A DNA stretch of 64,000 nucleotides from Virgibacillus sp. NKC19-3 (GCF_019837165.1 NZ_JAGYHC010000001.1:2046001-2110000); one strand, 5' to 3'. Positions 19,887 to 29,005 are shown, numbered from the stretch's first letter. Numbers and translations: made by a program. The notes: generated by a model from the letters alone, not told the origin.

Positions 19887-19960
19887 GGCGGTGTAGCTCA
19901 GCTGGCGAGAGCGTACGGTTCATACCCGTGAGGTCGTGGGTTCGATCCCCTCCACCGCTA
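19887..19960 (+). tRNA. tRNA-Met (CAT), elongator
   Basis: 74 bases; CCA is not encoded. The GGCGGTG acceptor and CAT anticodon (TTCATAC) match the Bacillus elongator tRNA-Met, not the initiator. The T stem has a T-T mismatch at its second pair (GTGGG against CCCTC), and the D loop reads GGCGAGAGC where relatives usually have GGCTAGAGC. Confidence 0.92.
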
Positions 19961-19979
19961 TCACTTACAAAAATCAAAC

Positions 19980-20056
19980 GGCGGTCGTGGCGAAGTGGTT
20001 AACGCACCGGATTGTGGCTCCGGCATTCGTGGGTTCGATCCCCACCGGTCGCCCCA
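19980..20056 (+). tRNA. tRNA-His (GTG)
   Basis: 77 bases including CCA and the encoded G-1 typical of histidine tRNA, paired with C73. The anticodon GTG is in ATTGTGGC, and the acceptor GCGGTCG pairs with CGGTCGC through wobble pairs. Confidence 0.95.
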
Positions 20057-20087
20057 TATATACATAAGAAAAACTTTTATTAAAGTT

Positions 20088-20164
20088 GGACCCTTAGCTC
20101 AGCTGGTCAGAGCTATCGGCTCATAACCGATCGGTCGCAGGTTCGAATCCTGCAGGGTCCACCA
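20088..20164 (+). tRNA. tRNA-Ile2 (CAT, probable lysidine-modified)
   Basis: 77 bases with encoded CCA. The anticodon is CAT (CTCATAA), but the GGACCCT acceptor stem and overall sequence match the minor isoleucine tRNA whose C34 is converted to lysidine by TilS to read AUA. Automatic annotation often mislabels this gene as Met. Confidence 0.85.
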
Positions 20165-20174
20165 TATACTATTA

Positions 20175-20267
20175 GGAGGAATACCCAAGTCTGGCTGAAG
20201 GGATCGGTCTTGAAAACCGACAGGGGTGTCAAAGCTCGCGGGGGTTCGAATCCCTCTTCCTCCTCCA
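20175..20267 (+). tRNA. tRNA-Ser (TGA)
   Basis: 93 bases including CCA. The acceptor GGAGGAA pairs with TTCCTCC, the anticodon TGA is in CTTGAAAA, and there is a long variable arm as expected for serine. The discriminator base before CCA is T where bacterial serine tRNAs normally carry G, and the variable arm pairs poorly (GGGGT against AGCTC, one mismatch and one wobble). Confidence 0.9.
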
Positions 20268-20381
20268 TAGAATTAACTAGATGTCAACAAATATCTTATA
20301 ACGTAACCTATCCAAAACATCCTTGAAATCATATTGAAGTGACATAAAATGCGAGAAATCATTTAGGAATACATATCATTA

Positions 20382-20454
<73 letters not shown>

Positions 20455-20466
20455 TCGTGTTATTTT

Positions 20467-20495
20467 AACAAGCTATGTGCTTGTTTTTATTTTTT
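20467..20495 (+). terminator. Terminator of the tRNA cluster
   Basis: A 7-bp stem, AACAAGC (20467-20473) with GCTTGTT (20479-20485), is followed by a T-rich run. Confidence 0.85.
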
Positions 20496-20685
20496 GTTCG
20501 TTTGTTGTAATTTTCAAATTTATAAAACATTTAAAATATATGTTTTAATCTAGTGCAAAAGGGAAGGAAATATATAAAGGATATTTACCTATGCATAAAA
20601 TTTGCATATGGTATTAGGCTTTGATAACCTTGATTAAAAGGGTGAATTTTCAGCCCCTTTAATACACATAGAGGAGGAATTAGAA

Positions 20686-21296
20686 ATGGCAAAATTTGAA
20701 TTACCGGAACTACCTTATGCGTATGATGCATTAGAGCCAACAATCGATAAGGAAACGATGAACATACACCATACGAAGCATCATAACACGTATGTCACAA
20801 AATTGAATGGGGCTTTAGAAGGGCATTCAGACCTTCAAAATAAATCGCTTGAAGATTTATTAAGTAATTTGGATGCTGTACCGGAAAGCGCTCGTACGGC
20901 AGTTCGTAATAATGGCGGTGGCCATGCTAATCATAGCTTGTTCTGGAAAATACTCTCACCTAATGGGGTGGAGAGCCATCTGGAGAATTAGCTGATAAAA
21001 TAAATGCGAAATTTGGCAGCTTTGATAAATTCAAGAAAGAATTTGGAAATGCTGCAACAGGTCGCTTCGGTTCAGGTTGGGCATGGCTTGTTGTTAATAA
21101 CGGAGAGCTTGAAATAACAAGCACACCTAATCAGGATACACCTGTAATGGAAGGAAAAACTCCAATTCTAGGTCTGGATGTTTGGGAGCATGCATATTAT
21201 CTTAAATATCAAAATAAGCGTCCGGAGTACGTTGCTGCATTCTGGAATGTAGTAAACTGGGATGAAGTTGCTAAAAACTATAACGAAGCAAAATAA
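20686..21296 (+). CDS. sodA: Manganese superoxide dismutase, one frame lesion
   Basis: SodA converts superoxide to hydrogen peroxide and oxygen in the cytoplasm. The Mn/Fe ligands are visible: His in MNIHHTKHH, His in [11 protein letters not shown], and the [12 protein letters not shown] motif supplying Asp and His; GSGWAWLV is also present. The frame breaks in G4 at 20965-20968: a fifth G gives [16 protein letters not shown] and a 203-residue protein of normal length. The ATG follows GAGGAGG. The gene has its own downstream terminator and sits between a tRNA cluster and an MFS gene. Confidence 0.93.
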
Positions 21297-21306
21297 GTAA
21301 TTTAAT

Positions 21307-21343
21307 TAAAAAAACACGGGAAACTTTCCCGTGTTTTTTAATT
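21307..21343 (+). terminator. Terminator after sodA
   Basis: A long stem built around ACACGGGA with TCCCGTGT, flanked by A and T runs and ending in T7, can terminate in both directions. Confidence 0.9.
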
Positions 21344-21427
21344 TCGATTATTATTTAAAGGAAGGCTTTCTGCATATCTGATACTCATTTGCTTAAACTA
21401 TAATTAATAAAAAAAGGAGTATCCGTG

Positions 21428-22699
21428 ATGCGAAAAAGTCTGCAGTATTACCAAGATAAATTTGATATCAATCGTGATTTATTACTCTTATTACTGGTCG
21501 GAGGTCTTTATTTTTTAGGGATATTTCTCTCTAATACATTTGTTAACATTTATCTATGGAAGCAATCAGGTGATTATATTACTATTGCTGTATATAATTT
21601 AGCTATATTCTTGTTTCAGCCAGCTACGTTTATTTTGGCTGGAAAACTGGCTAAAAAAGTAGATCGTGTTATTGTGTTACGATTAGGAGTGATTTTTTTA
21701 TCTTTTTTCTTTTTATGTGTGCTCATCATTGGAGAAAATGCCTCTACTTATAATTTTCTGCTGGGGAGTTTGCTCGGAATTGGGTATGGATTTTATTGGT
21801 TGGCATTTAATGTTTTAACTTTTGAAATTACGGAACCGGAAACAAGGGATTTTTTCAATGGATTTTTAGGTGTCTTGCAATCTTTTGGTGGAATGATTGG
21901 ACCTTTATTAGCAGGTACAATTATCGCTAAAATGACAGCAAACCTTGGTTACACAACTATTTTCACCATTTCATTTATTTTATTTATTTGTGCGGTAGTA
22001 TCAAGCTTTTTCCTAAATCGTCGCAAGGCAGAAGGAAGTTTTCACTTCAGGCGAATTTTGGAAGAAAGACGGCATAATAAAAATTGGAACCGGATTTTAA
22101 ATGCCCATGTTGCTCAAGGATTAAGAGAAGGAATGTTTGCGTTCGTTATTACGATTTGGGTCTATTTAATCACAAATAGCGAATTTGCTTTAGGTGTGTT
22201 TAATTTATCTTTATCTGGGCTTTCGTTTATTTTTTATTTAGTGGCTACAAAGTTTATCAAACCATCCATGAGAAAAAAGGCCATTTTTATTGGAGCGTTA
22301 ATTCTTTACTTATCGATATTTATTATTTTGTTTGAAATGAGTTATCTGCTCATGATCATTTATGCTATTTTTATTGGAATTGCTTATCCGATTATCAATG
22401 TTCCTTATGATTCATTGACCTATGATGTAATAGGGAAAGCTTGGAAAGCAAAGGATTTACGTGTCGAATATATTGTTGTTCGCGAATTATTTGTTAATAT
22501 TGGACGTGTTTTATCAATTGGTATTTTTCTTATAGCTGTTTCTGTTTTCTCAGCTGAGGAAATAATTCCGTGGTTATTGGTCATTTTTGGAACAGGCCAT
22601 TTATTTATTTATGTTTTTGTAAAAAATATTTACCTGAGCAGTCCAAATAACAAAGATGTGATGATCAAAAATCAAATAACCGATGAAAAAAATCGTTAA
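21428..22699 (+). CDS. MFS transporter (YqgE-like)
   Basis: A 423-residue membrane protein with about twelve hydrophobic segments in the major facilitator pattern and a positively charged central loop (FLNRRKAEGSFHFRRILEE split by charged residues near 190-215). Substrate is unknown. It occupies the position of B. subtilis yqgE between sodA and pbpA. ATG 21428 is 8 bases after AGGAG and is preferred over the GTG at 21425. A polar C-terminal tail follows the last membrane segment. No specific substrate motif is visible. Confidence 0.82.
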   Translation: MRKSLQYYQDKFDINRDLLLLLLVGGLYFLGIFLSNTFVNIYLWKQSGDYITIAVYNLAIFLFQPATFILAGKLAKKVDRVIVLRLGVIFLSFFFLCVLIIGENASTYNFLLGSLLGIGYGFYWLAFNVLTFEITEPETRDFFNGFLGVLQSFGGMIGPLLAGTIIAKMTANLGYTTIFTISFILFICAVVSSFFLNRRKAEGSFHFRRILEERRHNKNWNRILNAHVAQGLREGMFAFVITIWVYLITNSEFALGVFNLSLSGLSFIFYLVATKFIKPSMRKKAIFIGALILYLSIFIILFEMSYLLMIIYAIFIGIAYPIINVPYDSLTYDVIGKAWKAKDLRVEYIVVRELFVNIGRVLSIGIFLIAVSVFSAEEIIPWLLVIFGTGHLFIYVFVKNIYLSSPNNKDVMIKNQITDEKNR

Positions 22700-22779
22700 T
22701 CCTGTTCGAATTTCATGAAATAAATGGTATAATAGAGGGAAGTAAGTCGTCATGAAGTAATTTATATGGGGGAGAATAA

Positions 22780-24831
22780 ATGGTAAAAAAGAAAAAAAAG
22801 AAAAAGGCACAGCTTCCTTTTCGATTAAATATACTATTTTTCGTTGTATTTTTATCTTTTTCTGTATTAATTCTTCAACTGGGTGTTGTACAGATTTTAA
22901 ATGGGGAAAGCTTTCAAGAAGAAATTGAACGCACGATAGAAGATACATCGAAAGTTCCGGTTCCACGGGGCAAAATATATGATAGTAATCACGATGTTGT
23001 GGTTGACAATAAACCGTTATACTCGATAACATATACGCCGCCCAAAAGCGTACAGGCAGAAGATCGGTTGGAGGTGGCAGAAGATTTAGCCGCATTTATT
23101 TCCATGGACACCGATGGGATTACCGAACGAAACAGGCAGGAATACTGGTACTTGAAAAACGAGGATGAAGCAGAGAGCCGTGTATCAGATGAAGAGGCGG
23201 AAGAGATGAGTGATTCCGAACGCTATAATACAGTTTTGGATCGAATCTCGGAAGAAGAGATAAGTGATTTTTCTGAAGCGGAAGAAGAAGTAATTGCTAT
23301 TAAGAAGGAGTTAGACAAGGCACAGTCATTAACACCTCAAATTGTTAAAAATAAAGAGGTAACGTCAGAAGAATATGCTCTTGTTGCTGAACATCTCGAT
23401 GATTTACCTGGTGTTAATGCAACAACAGACTGGAATAGAGAATATCCATATGATGAAACTTTCCGTAATCTTCTTGGTGCCATTACGTCACAGGAGGAAG
23501 GAATTCCTGGAGATCAAGAAGAATATTATGTCACAAGGGGATACAGTAGAAATGATCGTGTCGGCAAAAATGGCTTAGAAGAACAGTATGAAGATGTACT
23601 AAGAGGTACAAAGGAACAGATTCAATATTCAACAGATAAGAGTGGAAATGTTGTTAATACAGAAACGGTTGTAGAAGGAGAGCGCGGTAAAGATTTAGTA
23701 TTAACCATTGATATGGAATTCCAAGAACAGGTGGATGAAATTGTTCGTGAAGAATTAGATAAAGCGATAAGTGAAGAACCATATGAAAATCGGAATATAG
23801 AAGATGCGCTTGCTGTCGTTATGAATCCACAAACTGGTGAATTATTAGCGGTATCCGGACAAAGTTATGACAGAGAAAAAGATGAGTTCAATAATACTGC
23901 TTCTAAAGCATTATATGACGCGCATCGACCAGGATCGATTGTAAAAGGTGCAACGATGTTAGCAGGCTACGAGTCTGAAGTTATTACACCGGGACAAACA
24001 TTCTATGATTCACCAATTAAAATTGCTGGAACAGAGGAAAAATCATCCTGGAAGAACTTAGGGTTAGTTAATGATCTGAATGCTTTACAACAATCATCCA
24101 ACATATACATGTTTCATCTTGCTATGCGTATGGGTGGTGAGTATAATTATCAGCGAAATGAAACTGTATCATTTGATTCGGGTGCTTGGCAGGAGATGCG
24201 TAACTACTTCAGGCAATTTGGTCTTGGTTCAGAAACAGGTATTGATTTCCCATTTGAATCTACTGGCTTTGTAGGTTCCCAAGGTAATGCTGGTAATTTT
24301 ATGGACTATGCAATTGGCCAATTTGACACCTATACTACCTTGCAAATGGCACAATATGTATCAACAATCGCTAACGATGGGTATCGTGTTCAACCGCATT
24401 TCCTGAAAGAAATTCGAAACCCTGTTGCTTCAGAAGATAATTTGGGCACTATCTATAAACATCATAATACCGATGTATTGAATAGAATTCAAATGGATCA
24501 GGATAAGATTGATCGCGTGCAGGAAGGATTCCGTCAAGTATTTCAAACCTCCGATGGAACGGGGTACAATTATTTTGGAGACAAGGATTATAATCCTGCC
24601 GGTAAAACAGGTACGGCAGAAAATGAAGTATATGAGGATGGAGACGTGGAACAATATACAGAGAATCTCAGTTTAGTCGGATATGCTCCTTTTGATGAGC
24701 CGGAAATAGCGTTTGCGGTTATTGTTCCAAATACCGGAGATGCTAGTGGAGTCAATCACTATATCGGAGAAGGAATTCTGGATACGTATTTCGATTTAAA
24801 AGAGGATAGAAGTGAAGAAGACGAGGAATAA
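22780..24831 (+). CDS. pbpA: Penicillin-binding protein 2A-type transpeptidase
   Basis: A class B PBP that cross-links peptidoglycan during cylindrical elongation (PbpA/PbpH group). The 683-residue product has a short lysine-rich cytoplasmic tail, one membrane segment (about 17-40), a dimerisation domain beginning PVPRGKIYD, and the transpeptidase domain with the active-site SIVK (in RPGSIVKG), SSN (QQSSNIYMF) and KTGTAEN motifs in order. Two acidic inserts lie around residues 125-170, in line with a salt-adapted extracellular domain (inference). The ATG follows GGGGGAG. A strong terminator follows. Confidence 0.95.
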   Translation: MVKKKKKKKAQLPFRLNILFFVVFLSFSVLILQLGVVQILNGESFQEEIERTIEDTSKVPVPRGKIYDSNHDVVVDNKPLYSITYTPPKSVQAEDRLEVAEDLAAFISMDTDGITERNRQEYWYLKNEDEAESRVSDEEAEEMSDSERYNTVLDRISEEEISDFSEAEEEVIAIKKELDKAQSLTPQIVKNKEVTSEEYALVAEHLDDLPGVNATTDWNREYPYDETFRNLLGAITSQEEGIPGDQEEYYVTRGYSRNDRVGKNGLEEQYEDVLRGTKEQIQYSTDKSGNVVNTETVVEGERGKDLVLTIDMEFQEQVDEIVREELDKAISEEPYENRNIEDALAVVMNPQTGELLAVSGQSYDREKDEFNNTASKALYDAHRPGSIVKGATMLAGYESEVITPGQTFYDSPIKIAGTEEKSSWKNLGLVNDLNALQQSSNIYMFHLAMRMGGEYNYQRNETVSFDSGAWQEMRNYFRQFGLGSETGIDFPFESTGFVGSQGNAGNFMDYAIGQFDTYTTLQMAQYVSTIANDGYRVQPHFLKEIRNPVASEDNLGTIYKHHNTDVLNRIQMDQDKIDRVQEGFRQVFQTSDGTGYNYFGDKDYNPAGKTGTAENEVYEDGDVEQYTENLSLVGYAPFDEPEIAFAVIVPNTGDASGVNHYIGEGILDTYFDLKEDRSEEDEE

Positions 24832-24860
24832 GCCCTTAGCTGGATCTTCATATTCATTAA

Positions 24861-24910
24861 AAAAGCTATATTGCAGCAAATGTTCAGATGCTGCAATATA
24901 GCTTTTAATT
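24861..24910. terminator. Bidirectional terminator between pbpA and the MltG-like gene
   Basis: An 18-bp perfect stem (24861-24878 with 24889-24906) starts with A4 and ends with T4, so it works on both strands. It overlaps the end of the converging minus-strand gene. Confidence 0.92.
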
Positions 24911-25429
24911 TGCGATATGTTCAGCTATTTCATAAAAACTCATGTCGCTTGATACTTCATGTTCTCCGATTTGTATATACTCCTCATAGCCCTCTTCATT
25001 CAGGTATTGGCTAAATTCCGCAGCATCGTCTATTATATCGTTCTCGGCCAATGATGAACTAATGGTGCCAGAATCCATACCTTCTTCTATATTTAATGTA
25101 TACGATGTTTCTGTATCCACATCTGTTGTATTATCTTCTTCTGAACCATTTTCATCGGTTTCTTCCGCGTCCTGGTTTTCTGATTCGTCGCTTTCAGATT
25201 CCTCGGATAAAGTGTCTTCATTTGAATTACTTCCGTCATTTACCGATAGTGAAATGTATTCGGATTCCGTCAAAACATGATAACCTTGTTCCTCAAGTGT
25301 CGAGATCATCTCATCAGAGGATAGCGGTTTGGTTTCATTTGATGGCGGATCAAAAAAATAAACTACAATCAGCATAATTAGCCCAGCTGTAAATAAGCCT
25401 ATTGCGAATGAACGTACTGGTTGTTTCAT
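24905..25429 (-). CDS. Membrane-anchored protein with MltG LysM-like subdomain only
   Basis: A 174-residue protein with one N-terminal membrane anchor (residues 8-26), a very acidic Ser/Glu/Asp linker (about 70-110) and a C-terminal segment (LNIEEGMDSGTISSSL through EVSSDMSFYEIAEHIA) that resembles the LysM-like N-terminal subdomain of the endolytic transglycosylase MltG. The catalytic half of MltG is missing, so it is not expected to be a transglycosylase; a peptidoglycan-binding role is inference. It probably forms an operon with the small membrane gene 25 bases upstream. Position suggests B. subtilis yqzC, with moderate certainty. Confidence 0.7.
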   Translation of the reverse strand: MKQPVRSFAIGLFTAGLIMLIVVYFFDPPSNETKPLSSDEMISTLEEQGYHVLTESEYISLSVNDGSNSNEDTLSEESESDESENQDAEETDENGSEEDNTTDVDTETSYTLNIEEGMDSGTISSSLAENDIIDDAAEFSQYLNEEGYEEYIQIGEHEVSSDMSFYEIAEHIAN

Positions 25430-25454
25430 ATTTTTCTCCTTCTTTTCTATTAAA

Positions 25455-25685
25455 TTATGAATTATTTTTCTCCTTTTTAGAGCGTGAATCTTGCATGATA
25501 TCCTCTGAACGTAATTTCTCTTCCAGAATATTAATTTTTTTCTTCATCTGATATGTATCCTGCATGGTGGAGATAGAAAGCTGTTCCACTTGACTTTCCA
25601 AGTCTTTAAATTTATCATTCATGAAAAATGATGAGATAAATAAGACGATAGCAACAATTATTATAGCAATTCCTGCAACAATCAT
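25455..25685 (-). CDS. Small membrane-anchored coiled-coil protein (YqzD-like)
   Basis: A 76-residue protein: one N-terminal membrane segment (residues 2-21), then a predicted coiled coil ([20 protein letters not shown] followed by [11 protein letters not shown]), and a basic tail. Function is unknown. A GGAGGG site precedes the ATG at 25685. The stop lies 25 bases before the MltG-like gene on the same strand, so the two are likely co-transcribed. The pair resembles the B. subtilis yqzC-yqzD neighbourhood. Confidence 0.65.
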   Translation of the reverse strand: MIVAGIAIIIVAIVLFISSFFMNDKFKDLESQVEQLSISTMQDTYQMKKKINILEEKLRSEDIMQDSRSKKEKNNS

Positions 25686-25901
25686 TTGAGTCCCTCCATT
25701 TCATTTATAGTAGTTATCTATTTATGATACAGTATTAGTTATAACATAGAAATAAAAATGGGGAAACACTATTTTTTGTTCTAGAGTTCTTGATAATTAT
25801 TAAAACATCTGCTATTATAATTAGGTCTGATGTGCACTAAAAGCAGTTTATAAAGAAAGCTTATTACACTTAAGAAAAAGTGAATTTCTAAGGATAATAA
25901 C

Positions 25902-25946
25902 AAAAACGTAGTATGTGATTGCTTGTTGGCAAAATCCTGCGTTTTT
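25902..25946 (+). promoter_or_regulatory. Hairpin in the rpmG leader
   Basis: AAAAACGTAG (25902-25911) pairs with CTGCGTTTTT (25937-25946) with one G-T pair and a 25-base loop; it ends in T5 just 11 bases before the rpmG ribosome-binding site. It looks like an intrinsic terminator within the leader, which could attenuate rpmG, or simply ends an upstream transcript. Confidence 0.4.
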
Positions 25947-25968
25947 CTAAAAGTTTGGAGGGAAAATG

Positions 25969-26118
25969 ATGCGCGTAAATATTACTTTAGCTTGTACAGA
26001 AACAGGAGACCGTAATTATATTTCAACTAAAAACAAACGTACTAATCCGGAGCGTTTAGAGCTTATGAAATATAGTCCACGCTTAAAGAAACATACACTG
26101 CACCGTGAAACAAAATAA
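25969..26118 (+). CDS. rpmG: 50S ribosomal protein L33
   Basis: A 49-residue L33 ([20 protein letters not shown], then [20 protein letters not shown]). Only one cysteine is present and the CxxC pairs are absent, so this is the zinc-free (C-minus) type of L33. The ATG at 25969 follows GGAGGG at good spacing; the ATG at 25966 is too close. The gene lies between the MltG-like pair and the 5-FCL gene, as B. subtilis rpmGA lies near yqgN. A terminator follows. Confidence 0.95.
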   Translation: MRVNITLACTETGDRNYISTKNKRTNPERLELMKYSPRLKKHTLHRETK

Positions 26119-26131
26119 TTGGTACTAGGAC

Positions 26132-26166
26132 AAACTCTTATCAGCTTCATTGGTAAGAGTTTATTT
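26132..26166 (+). terminator. Terminator after rpmG
   Basis: A 9-bp stem, AAACTCTTA (26132-26140) with TAAGAGTTT (26154-26162), is followed by a T-rich stretch. Confidence 0.75.
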
Positions 26167-26232
26167 TCGCTGATAAGGTTTAAAAACTTCCGCATTTACA
26201 TAAGCGCAACTATTCTGATAAGAGGTGATTTT

Positions 26233-26792
26233 TTGGATAAAAAGCAGTTGCGAAAATCTGCAATCGCCACACTAAAGAATATTACAGGAATAAATAGGCA
26301 AAAATTGAAGAACAATTAACAGCAAATCTTGTTCATTCTACCCTTTGGGAAGAGGCAGACTCAGTGGGTATTACCATAGCAAAGGGATTTGAATGGGATA
26401 CCATACCTGTCATTGAAACTGCATGGAAGCAAAACAAAATCGTATGTGTACCAAAATGCTTTCCACAGGATAGAAAGCTTACATTTTATCAATTGAAGAG
26501 TTATGATCAATTGGAAGTCGTTTTTAACAATTTATTGGAACCAAAACCGGATGAAACAAGGGAAGTCGCCAAAGCTGCCATTGATTTATTGATCGTGCCT
26601 GGATTGCTATTTGATAAAAATGGCTATCGTGTTGGATTTGGTGGGGGATACTACGATCGTTTTTTAATGGACTACCCCAATGAAACAGCTTCTTTATTAC
26701 ACAAAAGTCAATTAACTGAAACAATCCCTACGGAGGAATTCGATCTTCCTGTTAAGCATCTGATTACGCAAGATGGTATAGATAAGCTATAA
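26233..26792 (+). CDS. 5-formyltetrahydrofolate cyclo-ligase, one frame lesion
   Basis: The enzyme converts 5-formyl-THF to 5,10-methenyl-THF with ATP, returning folate to the one-carbon pool. It begins with a TTG at 26233 after AGAGGTGA (LDKKQLRKSAIATL). The frame breaks in A5 at 26300-26304: a sixth A gives NRQKIEEQLTANLVHSTLW and a 186-residue protein, the normal length. The C-terminal signature VPGLLFDKNGYRVGFGGGYYDRFL (in parts VPGLLFD, GYRVGFGGGYYDRF) is intact. It corresponds to B. subtilis yqgN and precedes yqgO. One-carbon genes gcvT and folD are elsewhere in the window. Confidence 0.88.
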
Positions 26793-26875
26793 GGTTAGGG
26801 TTCATTTTATGCATAATTGTCGTGCTAACGGAAAATAACTAATAACACCATAAGTAGAAAAGGGTGTTTGTTTAG

Positions 26876-27076
26876 ATGCGATTTATTATCATTTTTGCTA
26901 GTGCTATAACTGCAGTTTCCGTTCTTTATAAATGGCGGTATCGAGTAATGAATACAATCTTGGCGATAAGTTTCTTACGGAGAATTGTAGTATCTCTTTC
27001 GATGAGGATGCCAGCAATAAGAAAGAAGGTCTTACCAGGATTATTTAATAGACAATCAAGTCATTCATTTTACTGA
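26876..27076 (+). CDS. yqgO: YqgO-like small protein
   Basis: A 66-residue protein with one N-terminal hydrophobic segment (RFIIIFASAITAVSVLY), then a basic amphipathic part (KWRYRVMNTILA and RIVVSLSMRMPAIRKK). It matches the short B. subtilis yqgO product in length, composition and position between yqgN and gluP. Function is unknown. The ribosome-binding site is weak (AGGGTG). A terminator lies 9 bases after the stop. Confidence 0.7.
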   Translation: MRFIIIFASAITAVSVLYKWRYRVMNTILAISFLRRIVVSLSMRMPAIRKKVLPGLFNRQSSHSFY

Positions 27077-27084
27077 TGAGTAAA

Positions 27085-27114
27085 AGAAGTTGTTTCGTTA
27101 AGCAGCTTCTTTTT
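27085..27114 (+). terminator. Terminator after yqgO
   Basis: AGAAGTTG (27085-27092) pairs with CAGCTTCT (27103-27110) with one G-T pair, followed by T residues. Confidence 0.75.
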
Positions 27115-27173
27115 GCTTTTTGTGGGAAAAAGCATTACTGTTTTGGTATGATGTATGGGGGGAGAGGAAATGT

Positions 27174-28724
27174 ATGTATCTGGATGAAAACTATACCATG
27201 TACGAAATAGCGTATTATTTGGTTGCTCATGAACATTTTGATGTTTTGGAAATAAGTGAAAAAGAGGAAGAAATATGGTTGGAAAAGTATTCCAAAAATA
27301 CATCGACGGTAGTACGGCTTTTACATAAAGGATTTGACTGGAAAAATCATTTAAAAAAAGATATCGCACTGGTATTTCAAAAAGCGAAAGCCATCAAGCG
27401 ATTATTGGCTGGTAAACATGTGGAATTGCATAATGTTTATGTGTCCGCCCATGCCCCGGTAGATGACTGGGAAATTTTAAGGAAACCAATGCAATTAAAC
27501 GAGAGAAATCCGGTAAAGATGAATGTATATTATTTAGCAGAAGATGACTTAACCGAAGAAAAAGAAAGGCTCTTTACAGATATTGGCTCCACTTCAAGCC
27601 CGAGTTCAGATGCGCTGACTGTTACTGCAAAAGAAGAAGCGGTTGAACATTATAAACGTTTTTTAATGAATGCGTTGCATCATAAAAAGCAAGAAGCTAA
27701 AAATGTATTTTCATTCGGTAAGCCATTCCTGACTTATTTGTTATTAGGTATAAATATTATTCTATTCTTTATATTTGAAAGCACTGGTAGTAGTACATCT
27801 ATTGATCACTTGATTGAATTCGGTGCAAAGTATAATCCGGCAATCGTAGAAGAAGGGCAATGGTGGCGCATTATCAGCTCTATGTTTCTGCATATAGGAT
27901 TCTTACACTTACTTATGAATATGCTAGCAGTATACTATTTAGGAACATTAGTAGAAAGAATGTATGGTTCATGGCGTTTTTTTGTTATTTATTTCCTTGC
28001 AGGTATCGCTGGAGGGCTTGCAAGTTTTGCATTTAGTACAAATGTATCTGCCGGTGCATCCGGTGCACTATTTGGCTTGTTTGGGGCTATTTTGTTTTTC
28101 GGTTGTATTCATAAGAAATTGTTTTTTCAAACGATGGGTAGTGGGGTTCTGCTATTAATAGGAATTAATATTGTATTTGGTTTCACCATTTCACAAATTG
28201 ATATGGGAGCCCATCTTGGAGGGTTAATTGGAGGATTTATTGCTTCAGCTATTATTCATTTGCCAAAAAATAAAAACGTTCGTATACAGTTTCTAGCGTT
28301 TATTGTTTATTTGCTTATGACGTATGGATTAGTAGCATTTGGCTTGCAGCATAATGTGAACAGTCAATCCTATCAATTAATGAAGATAGAAGAATTACTC
28401 ATGGAAGACAATTACGAGGGAGTAATCGATATTGCTGACCATGCACTAGAGCTATCAGGAGATCTCGAGGCGACTATATTATTTCAACGGTCTTATGCTT
28501 ACATTGAAATGAATCAAGTTGATCAGGCAATTGAAGATTTAGAGAATAGCATCAAATATGATGATGCTTTGCCGCAAGCTTACCAGAATCTAGCTCTCCT
28601 CTATTATAATAAAGGGGAGGAAGAAAAAGCAGAAGAAATGGTACAGACGGCTTATGAAATGAACCCGGATGATGAGGATGTTATAACGTTATATGAAGAA
28701 ATTACAGGTGAGAATGTGAATTAA
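27174..28724 (+). CDS. gluP: Rhomboid intramembrane serine protease GluP with TPR tail
   Basis: GluP (YqgP) cleaves membrane proteins and in B. subtilis also helps degrade the MgtE magnesium transporter with FtsH. The 516-residue product has a large N-terminal cytoplasmic domain (1-175), seven membrane segments (about 185-400) and a C-terminal TPR region (DQAIEDLENSIKYDDALPQA as DQAIEDLENS then YDDALPQAYQNLALLYY). The catalytic Ser is in GASGALFG and the catalytic His in GAHLGG; the HLLMNM motif is also present. The ATG at 27174 follows GGAGAGG; earlier in-frame starts lack a site. Confidence 0.92.
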   Translation: MYLDENYTMYEIAYYLVAHEHFDVLEISEKEEEIWLEKYSKNTSTVVRLLHKGFDWKNHLKKDIALVFQKAKAIKRLLAGKHVELHNVYVSAHAPVDDWEILRKPMQLNERNPVKMNVYYLAEDDLTEEKERLFTDIGSTSSPSSDALTVTAKEEAVEHYKRFLMNALHHKKQEAKNVFSFGKPFLTYLLLGINIILFFIFESTGSSTSIDHLIEFGAKYNPAIVEEGQWWRIISSMFLHIGFLHLLMNMLAVYYLGTLVERMYGSWRFFVIYFLAGIAGGLASFAFSTNVSAGASGALFGLFGAILFFGCIHKKLFFQTMGSGVLLLIGINIVFGFTISQIDMGAHLGGLIGGFIASAIIHLPKNKNVRIQFLAFIVYLLMTYGLVAFGLQHNVNSQSYQLMKIEELLMEDNYEGVIDIADHALELSGDLEATILFQRSYAYIEMNQVDQAIEDLENSIKYDDALPQAYQNLALLYYNKGEEEKAEEMVQTAYEMNPDDEDVITLYEEITGENVN

Positions 28725-28730
28725 AAATAA

Positions 28731-29005
28731 GAGGCTCGGACAAAACAAACGTGTTTCATTAAAAAGACGAACATTATCAAACTTAGCGTAGGAAATATGC
28801 GGAGACTCCAGCGGGAGGGAAGGCATAGGTGAGACACCGAAGTGCGATAGCAATCTTTTTTGCGAGGAGTGCTGCCCCTCGAAGTCGCTTGCAACACGAA
28901 GCGCACAAGGGGGCTCACCAGCCGCCCTAAGGTGCGCGAAGTATATTTTTAGAAGCGATGTATGTTCGGAATTTATTTGTTAAAAACACTTTTGTCCCAG
29001 CCCCT
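28731..29005 (+). repeat. Structured ~275-bp repeat with inverted ends, copy 3
   Basis: Ends are inverted: GAGGCTCGGACAAAA at the left against TTTTGTCCCAGCCCC at the right. The inside carries the same core as copies 1 and 2: GGAGACTCC-GCGGGA, GGTGAGACACCGAAGTGCG, GGGGCTCACC, AGCCGCCC, AAGGTGCGCGAAG. It is about 90 percent identical by eye to 31322-31595. It looks like a non-autonomous, MITE-like unit; it also places a hairpin between converging genes and may act as a terminator. Confidence 0.85.

Noticed and set aside
22601-23095. A 164-codon minus-strand open frame
   Set aside because: It is a shadow of the MFS gene end and pbpA start, both strongly supported on the plus strand.
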